Source: JAOZPE01 sp964601275
Lineage (GTDB): Bacteria; Krumholzibacteriota; Krumholzibacteriia; JAJRXK01
NCBI GenBank assembly: GCA_964601275.1
Contig: CAZRMV010000010.1
Span: forward strand, 84,666 to 148,665
Length of the DNA: 64,000 nt
Direction: 5' to 3'
Both the position numbers and the translations under genes were made by a program. A model generated the notes under the pieces. It made no database searches, was not told where the DNA came from, and was given only the letters and a program-made list of their open reading frames with translations. How positions within the stretch are numbered: position 1 is the first letter of the stretch; every line of letters starts with the position of its first letter. This document shows, one piece after another, positions 53,107 through 61,200 of this stretch.

Positions 53107-53874
53107 ATGCAGTTCGTCGACCGTCGGGCGCGCGGACTCAGCCGGCTCGTGGGGAGCCTGTTCCTCGGGCTCGCCCTGGCCGGCGGGTGGCACGCTGCTG
53201 TCGCGCAGGAAGCCGGGACGGTGGACCCTCCCGAGGGCGATCGAGGGTCGAGGGAGGGTCGGATGCCCAGCAACGACACCGCCCGGGCGAGGGAGGATTC
53301 CAGCCGGGTCGACGAGGAGAACCCCCTGGCCTGGCCGGTGGGATTCAGTCGGGAGTACCACTTCCACCGGGGGGAGGTCGGCCAGATCACCCTGGACTGG
53401 GAGGGCATCCAGGCCCGGCGATTCGACCTGCGGCTCGATGCGCTGGTCCCCATCGAGGTCACCGTCACCCGCGCGCGGGACGGGGCGATCCTTCTGCATG
53501 CGTGTTGCGACGCCCATGCCGAGGGGGTCATTCCCTGGGGTCGGGGGGAAATCGCCCATCTGACGATCCAGGCGCATGGAACCCTGGGCGGGCAGTCGAG
53601 CCCCGACGGGATCGGCTCGATCGACGACCGCGCAACCGAGGGACTGGATTTCACCCTGGCCGTCGCCCTCGACCCGGGAGAAACGGGCCTGGAGGTCTAC
53701 AGTTTCCAGGTGAATCGTTTCCTCGACCTCTATCGCCGGGGCAAGCTGGACGAGGCGAGGTACGCGTTGGATCTGGCCTTGCGGGAGGATCCCAGCGACA
53801 CCACCGCGGCCCTGCTGGCCCGCAGGATGGATGAAGAGCGTCATCGGCATCCACTCGAGAAGGAGAACCCTTGA
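53107..53874 (+). CDS. Secreted protein with C-terminal TPR-like segment
   Basis: A 255-residue exported protein, signal peptide LFLGLALAGGWHAAVAQ. The middle is beta-rich (QITLDWEGIQARRFDLRLDAL; LTIQAHGTLGG), and the last 50 residues look like one tetratricopeptide hairpin (FLDLYRRGKLDEARYALDLALREDPSD). No enzyme motif. GGGAGGG is upstream of ATG at 53107. The last four bases overlap the TTG start of the sulfatase-fold gene, so the two are coupled and the product may serve that enzyme. Confidence 0.65.
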   Translation: MQFVDRRARGLSRLVGSLFLGLALAGGWHAAVAQEAGTVDPPEGDRGSREGRMPSNDTARAREDSSRVDEENPLAWPVGFSREYHFHRGEVGQITLDWEGIQARRFDLRLDALVPIEVTVTRARDGAILLHACCDAHAEGVIPWGRGEIAHLTIQAHGTLGGQSSPDGIGSIDDRATEGLDFTLAVALDPGETGLEVYSFQVNRFLDLYRRGKLDEARYALDLALREDPSDTTAALLARRMDEERHRHPLEKENP

Positions 53875-55268
53875 GGAACACCGCATGGATCCTGGCCCTG
53901 GCCGGGTTGCTGCTCGCCGGCTGTGGCCGGCAGGCTCCGTTCGAGCCGCCCGGCCGTGTTCCCCTGGTCATCCTCGCCCTGGACACCGTGCGGGCCGATC
54001 ATCTGGGGTGCTATGGTCACCCCTTCGTGGAGACTCCCAACCTCGACGCCCTCGCTTCCGAATCGATTCTCTTCGAGAACTGTTCGAGCGCCGCGCCGTG
54101 GACCCTTCCCTCCTTCGCGAGCGCGTTCACCGGCCTCTATCCCTACCACCACGGCGCGGTGGGAGGAAGCCGGACGCGGGTGCTGCCGGCGTATGGAACC
54201 CTGGCCGAGTATCTGAAGGCTGCGGGGTACCAGACCCGGGGTTATGTCGGGGTGACCTACCTGATGGAGGGAATGGGAGTCACCCGCGGCATCGACTCGC
54301 TGGAGGTATACCGGAAGGGGAAGGTCACCGGGAGATGCCTGCAGTACGAGGACAAGGTGGTGAAATTCCTGCAGGAAGCGCCCCGGGGTGCGCCCTGGTA
54401 TCTCCTGGTCCACTATTTCGACGCCCACGCCCCCTACGACCCTCCTCCTCCCTTCGATCGGCGCTATTACCACGGTGATCCCCATGATCCTTCCCACACC
54501 GGCCTGGAGAACCTGCGCAGCTCGAACAACCGCGCCATGGTCTTCCGGGACATCCGACAGATGTATGACTGGCTCGATGGGGTGACCGATCCGGAGTTCG
54601 CTCCGGCGCAGTACGCGGCGGGAGTGGCCTATCTGGATGACCGGTTGGGAGTGGTCCTGGACGCTCTGCGCGAGAGCGGCTGGTTGGACAAGATCGTCCT
54701 GGTGGTGATGGCCGATCACGGCGAGGACCTGGGGGAGCATTCCTGCTGGTACACCCACTCCTATCCCTACCAGGAGTGCTTGCACGTTCCCCTGATGATC
54801 CGGCTCCCCGGCGGCAAGGAGGGGGGACGCCGGGTGAAAGACGAGGTGTCCCTGGTCGATCTGGTTCCGACCCTCGGCGAACTTCTCGGACTGCAGCTTC
54901 CCGGCGATCTGGACGGGATCAGCCTGGTGAAGTCATTCCGCGGAGCTCGCCTGCCGAGCCGGATCTTCCAGGCGGAACAGGGGGCCCGCAACGACCGTTA
55001 CGTGAAAGCGCTCTGGGACGACCGCTGGCGCTTCCAGTCGTACCACCTGACCGGGCGATCGTGGGTGGAACTCTACGACCGCCGCCGGGACCGGGCCGAA
55101 ACCAAGAACGTGGCCGCCGAACATCCGGAGATCGTGCGTCGTTTCGAAGAGGAGATGGCGCGGCGCTTTCCTCCTCAACACCCCATCACCCAGCACGCCA
55201 AGGGCAAGACTCGACCCTTGCCCAAGGAAGTGCGCGACCGCCTCCGGTCCCTGGGATATGTGCACTGA
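53871..55268 (+). CDS. Sulfatase-fold lipoprotein with Thr in place of the formylglycine Cys
   Basis: A 465-residue hydrolase of the sulfatase/alkaline-phosphatase superfamily, anchored by a lipobox (LALAGLLLAGC). Metal ligands are in ILALDTVRADHLGCYG (Asp38) and MADHGEDLGEHSCW; the nucleophile region reads APWTLPSFASAFTG. Arylsulfatases have Cys-x-Pro-x-Arg here, converted to formylglycine; this protein has Thr78-Leu-Pro-Ser, as in phosphate-transferring relatives such as LtaS. It may therefore cleave or transfer phospho-groups instead of sulfate. Start TTG at 53871, overlapping the previous stop. Confidence 0.82.
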   Translation: MRNTAWILALAGLLLAGCGRQAPFEPPGRVPLVILALDTVRADHLGCYGHPFVETPNLDALASESILFENCSSAAPWTLPSFASAFTGLYPYHHGAVGGSRTRVLPAYGTLAEYLKAAGYQTRGYVGVTYLMEGMGVTRGIDSLEVYRKGKVTGRCLQYEDKVVKFLQEAPRGAPWYLLVHYFDAHAPYDPPPPFDRRYYHGDPHDPSHTGLENLRSSNNRAMVFRDIRQMYDWLDGVTDPEFAPAQYAAGVAYLDDRLGVVLDALRESGWLDKIVLVVMADHGEDLGEHSCWYTHSYPYQECLHVPLMIRLPGGKEGGRRVKDEVSLVDLVPTLGELLGLQLPGDLDGISLVKSFRGARLPSRIFQAEQGARNDRYVKALWDDRWRFQSYHLTGRSWVELYDRRRDRAETKNVAAEHPEIVRRFEEEMARRFPPQHPITQHAKGKTRPLPKEVRDRLRSLGYVH

Positions 55269-55290
55269 GTGGTCTGCTGGGGAAGACCGA

Positions 55291-55416
55291 TCAGGCGCTC
55301 CCCTTGGGGGGTCTGGAATTGGTGAACAGGGTGATCTTCTTGAGACTCTCCTGTCGCTCGATCTGCGGCGTGTGGTAGGTGCGTCGCTTCGGACTCTGGG
55401 ACGGGTTGTCCTTCAT
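55291..55416 (-). CDS. 41-residue peptide resembling a RiPP (lasso-type) leader
   Basis: A 41-codon frame, ATG at 55416 with AGGAA about seven bases upstream. It reads MKDNPSQSPKRRTYHTPQIE and continues RQESLKKITLFTNSRPPKGS, ending in Ala. The spacing Tyr-x2-Pro-x-Ile-x5-Leu-x3-Thr follows the Y-x2-P-x-L...L-x2-L-T pattern of leaders bound by PqqD-like recognition elements in lasso-peptide precursors. The segment after the Thr (LFTNSRPPKGSA) has no Asp or Glu at positions 7-9, so a lasso macrolactam is not predicted. No cyclase, protease or PqqD gene is nearby. It lies just beyond the convergent sulfatase-fold gene. Confidence 0.55.
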   Translation of the reverse strand: MKDNPSQSPKRRTYHTPQIERQESLKKITLFTNSRPPKGSA

Positions 55417-55584
55417 GGGATGCTTCCTGACTCGCTCGGGGCGTGCATGGGACTTGGTAGGGACTTTCTCGACCGGACTCCTGGGGGTGGAGTCTCGGCC
55501 GGAGGAGGGAGTGGAGTCCCCACCTGGACCCCATGAGCGTACCAGATTCTACCCCCCGGATTCAACCGCCGCCGCGCATTCCCT

Positions 55585-56901
55585 TCACGCGCGGCTCGCC
55601 GGGCGGAATTCGCGGCCGAAACGGCGGTGATAGAGCGAGGCAAGAAGGGTGGCGAGCACCAAGAGCCCCCCCGACACGAAGAACGGCGCCGAGGGACCCT
55701 TCCAGTCGAAGACCGCTCCGGCCATCAGGGGCCCCACCACCCGGGCGAGGCTTCCCATCGAGAGATTCAGGCCCAGGAAGGCTCCCTGGCGCTCGATGGG
55801 CGCGGCCCGGCTGAGCAGGCCGTTGAGGCTGGGATTGTTGAGCCCGAAACCCAGGGGCAGGAGGGCGCAGCCCAACAGCACCAGGTTCCAGTGTCCGGCG
55901 GCACCGATCACCACCAGACCGGCGCCCAGCGCGAAGGGGCCGATCACGATCAGGCGGGTCTCGCCGAAGCGGGGCAGCAGGCGGCGGATCAATCCCCCTT
56001 GCACCAGCGCCGAGAGCAGGCCGATGAAGAAGAGGTAGCGCCCGGCGATGGGGGCGGCGCGCAGGATCTGGCCCATGTCCGCGTCCCGGACGCTGGTGGT
56101 CAGATGGAAGCTCTGGGGAAAGCGGGCCAGTCCGAAGCGGATGAACATCGATTCGAAGCCGGAGAAGGCCAGGATGGCCAGGAAGTAGAGCAGGATGATC
56201 CAGCCCAGCCTGGGCTGCCGCACCGCTTCGATCACCGTCTCGAATCCGAAGATCCTCCGCTGGCTCTCCGGCGCGTGGGTATGGGGTTCGCGCAGGCGGA
56301 AGAAACCGAAGGCGGCGGCGGACAGGCTCAACAGCGCGGCCATCGCTCCGGGAGCCCACATCCCCAGTCCCACCAACTCGCCGCCCAGCAGGGGCCCGAA
56401 GGTGAAGCCCAGCCCGAAGGCGGCCCCGACCACTCCCATGCCCTTGGCCCGGTTCTCCGGGGTGGTGATGTCCGCGATGTAGGCCTGGGCGGTCGAAACG
56501 TTCGCCCCGAAGAAGCCGGCGAGCAGGCGCGAGGCGAAGAGGAGGGTCATGCTGTCGGCGGCGGCGAAGAGGGCGTAGGACAAGGCGGTGCCCACCAGGC
56601 CTCCGATGAGGATGGGCCGGCGGCCGATGCGGTCGGACAACCGTCCCCAGAACGGGGCGAAGACCAGTTGCATGGCCGAGAAGGAGGCGAAGAGAAGTCC
56701 CAGTTGGACCTCGCTGGCGCCGTGGGCCTCGCTGTAGATGGGCAGCAGCGGGATGACGATCCCGAAGCCCAACAAGTCGATGAAGACGGTGAGGAAGACC
56801 GCGAGCAAGGAACCCTGGGGCCGGGGCATGGTGGGTTCCTGGCCCGTGGAGGAAGGGGGAGCCGATGTGGATGAGATAGCGGGAGTTTCCTGGATGCTCA
56901 T
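55585..56901 (-). CDS. Major facilitator superfamily transporter (TetA-like, DHA1)
   Basis: A 438-residue twelve-helix transporter. The MFS motif A between helices 2 and 3 reads GRLSDRIGRRPILIGG and helix 4-5 holds AGFFGANVSTAQAYIADIT; the start of helix 1 is IDLLGFGIVIPLLPIYSE, as in tetracycline/drug antiporters of the DHA1 group. The N-terminal 25 residues are Ser/Pro-rich. It would export a small drug-like compound using the proton gradient. I start at ATG 56901, where the family begins; upstream sequence to 58482 is antisense to other genes. It is divergent from the 192-residue hypothetical gene. Confidence 0.88.
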   Translation of the reverse strand: MSIQETPAISSTSAPPSSTGQEPTMPRPQGSLLAVFLTVFIDLLGFGIVIPLLPIYSEAHGASEVQLGLLFASFSAMQLVFAPFWGRLSDRIGRRPILIGGLVGTALSYALFAAADSMTLLFASRLLAGFFGANVSTAQAYIADITTPENRAKGMGVVGAAFGLGFTFGPLLGGELVGLGMWAPGAMAALLSLSAAAFGFFRLREPHTHAPESQRRIFGFETVIEAVRQPRLGWIILLYFLAILAFSGFESMFIRFGLARFPQSFHLTTSVRDADMGQILRAAPIAGRYLFFIGLLSALVQGGLIRRLLPRFGETRLIVIGPFALGAGLVVIGAAGHWNLVLLGCALLPLGFGLNNPSLNGLLSRAAPIERQGAFLGLNLSMGSLARVVGPLMAGAVFDWKGPSAPFFVSGGLLVLATLLASLYHRRFGREFRPASRA

Positions 56902-57056
56902 GACCGGCAACGATAATGCAAAGGGCGGGCTTCCGCCCGTCCGAATCCGGCCGTTCGGGGCTGGCCGCGGGCGCGGCGTCATCCTACCCTGATGGGGCGG
57001 GACCGCGAGATGCCGGTGGGGCATCCACCCCCTCTCCCCCCAACGGAGGTGGTACC

Positions 57057-57635
57057 ATGAGCACTCTGCCCGACGTCCTTCAACTCTCTTCCCTCGAAGA
57101 AGCCGATCGCCTGTGGCGGGGAGCGCGGGAGGCGTTCTCCACCGCCGACGCGCGCCTGGTCTCTCTGTGCAGCGCCATCGATCTGGGTCTGCGCGCCGCC
57201 GAACTCTACGCGGTGGATCGCCTGAAGGAGACGAAACACTCCTTTGCTTCGCAGATCCGGGATCGCCTCGAGGCGAACGACCCCAAGGTGCACTGGCGAC
57301 GTGACGCCCTGGGTGCACCCTCCTGCGTCGACTTCCGGGTGCTGCTCGACCTGATGAGCGCGGCCGAGCTGGAGTGCATCGCGCCGGACGCTCACCGCTC
57401 GGGGGAGGCTTCGCCCAGCTCCTGCGAACGGAGCCGGGGCGCCGCGAGTTCCGTCCTGGGATTCTCGCTCTCGGGAGAGGATCGGGACCTGCTGCTTCTT
57501 CTGCTGGCCTACCGGAACCGCATCTTCCGCTGCGCGCCGCCGGTGGACCTGCGGAAGGACGAGGTCCTGGTGGCGTTTCCCGCCCTCGTCCAACTGGTGG
57601 AGAGACTGCAGGCCGCGGCCCACGCCGAGATCTGA
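57057..57635 (+). CDS. Hypothetical cytoplasmic protein
   Basis: A 192-residue protein I do not recognise. It is helical, with Leu-rich heptads (ARLVSLCSAIDLGLRAAELYAVDRL; DLLLLLLAYRNRIF; LVAFPALVQLVERLQAAAH) and several Cys. GGAGGT eight bases before ATG at 57057 fixes the start. Its 3' end is duplicated: the last 18 bases, including the stop, occur again 41 bases downstream. Confidence 0.6.
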   Translation: MSTLPDVLQLSSLEEADRLWRGAREAFSTADARLVSLCSAIDLGLRAAELYAVDRLKETKHSFASQIRDRLEANDPKVHWRRDALGAPSCVDFRVLLDLMSAAELECIAPDAHRSGEASPSSCERSRGAASSVLGFSLSGEDRDLLLLLLAYRNRIFRCAPPVDLRKDEVLVAFPALVQLVERLQAAAHAEI

Positions 57636-57676
57636 TCTGCCCCTGGCGCCTTCGGGCCGCCCACGCCGAGATCTGA
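57618..57676 (+). repeat. 18-bp direct repeat at the end of a gene
   Basis: GCCCACGCCGAGATCTGA occurs at 57618-57635, where it ends the preceding gene, and again at 57659-57676 in another frame. It looks like a short tandem duplication of the gene end. Confidence 0.75.
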
Positions 57677-57780
57677 CCCGGGCCCGTTTTCCCCGTGGCC
57701 TTGCCGAATCGGGGGGCCCGGGTGTTCCACTTTGGAACCAACGTCCCTTCCCTGCTCAGGGTCCACCCGGGAGGCTGCCC

Positions 57781-58257
57781 ATGCCGTCGAACAGAACCGC
57801 CTTGCTCCGAACCTTCTTCCTCGTGCTGCTGGCCGCCACCCTCGGCGGAATCCACGGCGTCCCCTTCGCCGAGCAGCGCTCGGCGGCCTCGGCAGGATCG
57901 GTCGCGTCCGGCCCGAAGCCCCTTCTCGTTCCTTCCCGGGCGGCCCTCTCCCCGAGGATGCGGGAGATCCAGGTCGCAGTGGAGGAGGCCCGGGCGATGC
58001 GCGAGCGCCTTGAGGAACGTCAGGCCCGGGCGGCGAGCGCCGCAGAGGCCGACGCCTTGCAGAAGGAACTGGTGGTCCTGAAGACCGATACGGAGATCCG
58101 GCTTCTCCAGGTCCAGGCGAAGTACGCGCGCCTCGCCGGCCGGCCCGAGCAGGTCGCGAGAATCGAGCGGGCGATCGAACACCGCCTGCATCCGCCCCAA
58201 CCCATCTTGCGCGCGGAGCCCGCCGGGTCGGACCTGCCGCAGCTCCCCCGGCACTGA
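57781..58257 (+). CDS. Secreted coiled-coil protein
   Basis: A 158-residue exported protein: signal peptide LLRTFFLVLLAATLGGIHGV, then Ala/Ser-rich linker, a long charged helix (MREIQVAVEEARAMRERLEERQARAASAAEADALQKEL) broken here for length, and a Pro-rich tail. No family recognised. GGGAGG precedes ATG at 57781. It ends 13 bases before the giant metalloprotease gene and may be its partner or chaperone. Confidence 0.65.
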   Translation: MPSNRTALLRTFFLVLLAATLGGIHGVPFAEQRSAASAGSVASGPKPLLVPSRAALSPRMREIQVAVEEARAMRERLEERQARAASAAEADALQKELVVLKTDTEIRLLQVQAKYARLAGRPEQVARIERAIEHRLHPPQPILRAEPAGSDLPQLPRH

Positions 58258-58270
58258 AGCGAGCCGCGCC

Positions 58271-61200
58271 ATGAAACAGTTCTCGTCGCCCACGGCTCCC
58301 GGCCGGTGCCATACCCGTTCTGCTTCCTTCCATCTCGCGTCCCTTCGTCCTCTCGTCGGGTTGCTGGCGGCCGTGCTGGCGTGCCTGTGCACCGCCGGAA
58401 TCGCCCGGGCCACCGAGCGCCCCCCAGTGGAGGTCCGCATTCTCGACGAGGGTTCGGGCGCCTTGCCCGGCGTTCCGTTCACCGGGACCCTGGAACTCTT
58501 CTCCCCGATTCCGATGACCCTCGATGCCCTGGCGCTTCGCGGGCGCGAGGGGTCTCCGGCGTGGATCGATGATCCAGGACTCTACAAGAGTCGGGGAACG
58601 CTCGAGTTGCGGCGGGGAGAGCCCCGTCGTCTCCGCTTCACCTTCACCGCGAGGTCCGCGGACGATCACCTGGTGGTGGAGTTCGAGGCGGCGGGTCAGC
58701 CCATGACGAAGACCTTCGACCTCTCCCAGGCGACCTATCTCGCGGGCAAGTACGGTCGGGCGACCACCGTGGTGCCCGGAGTGTCTCCCGGCCCCGTGGT
58801 GGCGCCGAGGGATGAAAGAGGGCTCCAGCCACTCGCGTCTGAAGCGGGGTTCTCACGATCCGTGCCCGAGGAGAAGCGCGCCGATCTGGACGCCCCGCGC
58901 GCTCCGGGAAAGGCCGCCACGGCCTACAACCTGCGCCTCTACGGGCGTTTCGTCTACTACCAGCCCGGGGTCAGCGGAGCCATCGGAGCGCACGGGGCCA
59001 CGGTTCGCGTCTACGACGAGGATCTCTTCACCGACCAGCTCCTTGCGGTGACGGCCACCGACGAGAACGGCAATTTCGACATCACCTTCAACTACACCGA
59101 CAGCGAGGCTCCCGACCTCTACGTGCAGTTCGAAGCGGCGAACAACCGGGTCCAGGTGGAAGAGGCCTCCCTGCTCCAGAACAACTACCGCTGGAACACC
59201 TCGGTCTGGGACAACTACACCGGGACCGTGCTCGACATCGGCACCCACCAACCCGCCAACGAGGGACAACGTCCGGCCCTGCACATCCTGAACCAGTTGA
59301 CCCGGGCCTGGATCTACGTGGACAGCGAGGGTTGGGACACGCCCACGGTGGACGCCCAGTGGCCCGATGGGAACAGCGGCGCCTGGTACAACGGCGCGAT
59401 CCATATCAGCTCGGAATCGGAATGGCACGAGCCCACCATCGTGCACGAATGGGGTCACCACTGGATCAAGAGTTTCGCGCGACAGCGCAGCCCTTCGTAC
59501 TGCAACGGCTATTGCGATACCCCGACCTGCGGCCATTGTGCGTGGTGCCCGGAGACCGACGGTATCGCCTACTCCGAGGGTTGGCCCGACTGGTTGAGCG
59601 AGCATCTCACCCGCTATTTCGGGACCCGCTACACTCCAGGGCCGTTGAGTCATTACAGTTTCGAGAGTCTCAACGAGTGCTTTGACGGCACGAATCTGTT
59701 CCTCTCTGATCCGCTGATCACCGAGGGGCCGTTTGCGGCCTTCCTTCTCGACCTGGAGGACAGCGCCCAGGACGATCATCCCGAGTACTCGTTGGGGATC
59801 GACGCTCTCGACTTCAGCTTCGCGGGGGTCCTGGGCTACACCGATTCCTATGAACCCGAGACGGCGCTGCAGTTCATCCAATGGATGCTCAGCGTGTACC
59901 CGAGCATCACCGAGGGGATCTGGGACACCGCGATCAACTGCGGCTACGAGGTCGATGAGACCCCCCCGGGAGCGCCGGTCGGTTTCGCCTCGCCCACCCA
60001 CGCGGTGGGGATCCCGTCGCCGGACAACACGGTCTTCCTGAACTGGACCGAAGCTCCCGATGACGCCTCGGGAGTGGGGGGGTATTCGCTCCTGGTCACG
60101 ACGACCGGAGCGGCCATGCCCGACACCCTCGCGGACATGGGCCGCCTGATCGGCTACAGCCATCCTCCCCTGGCCCCGGGCACCTGGTACTTCAACCTGC
60201 GGGCCCAGGATCGTTCGGGAAAGTGGAGCACGACCTACGCCACCTACGGACCGGTGATCATCAGCGATCCGACCCCGGTGAACCTGGTCTACCGCACCGA
60301 CCCCTCCTGGTCACGCCCGCTGATTCCCCATCCGGCCCCCGACGTCGTCTACACCGGTCCGGGAGGAAGCTACATCGCCGATCCGGATTCACTCGGCCCG
60401 GCGTTCACCTATCTGAACATGTTCGCCTACAACGCCGGAGGCCAGACCACTCCGGTGGGTCCCTCGGCCATCTACTACGTCGACGAGGAATCCGTCTGGG
60501 AGTCGAACTGGGTCGCGTTGGGGCCGGGGGCGGACATGGTCGCCACCAACATGGGTCCTTTCGCTTCGGCGCCGGGACGTCATGTGCTGCACTCCTGGCT
60601 GGACGGCTACGAGTGGATCGCCGAGACCGACGAGAGCGACAACTTCGAGGGGCATCAGTGGGTCTGGAAGCCCCAGACCCTCACCGCGGGGGTTCCGTTG
60701 ACCCTGGATCGCCCGCCCGGGCCCTACGACGGCTGGGTCTACGTCAACGACGGTCAGGTCCTGTTCATGGACATGGACGGCTTCCGTTACACGCCCACCG
60801 GCTACTGGCAGGCGGTGGTGTTGCATCCCCTGAACCCGGCCGCCGACCTCGATGTCTACCTCTTCGATCCGAGCACCGGAGCGGACAGCGGCTTCGACAA
60901 CTGGACCGCGCGCTCGATTCGAAACGCCGGGCAACTGGACGCCACCCTGGTCAACGGGAACGTGGTGGCCTGGAACCCGCGGGACGTCGGGGTGAACAAC
61001 TACGGCGGATCCGACGGGAGTTACCAACTCACCTACGTGAACAGCCAGACGATACCCCAGGACACTCCCACCACGGTCAACCTGGGCGTCGACGAGATGC
61101 TCTTCGCGCGGGAGTTCGAGGTCACCAGCGCGGGGCTGTACACGGTGCACGTGCAGACCGCCGATCCGCAGGTTCCGGTCGAGCTGCGCTGGTTCCCCGC

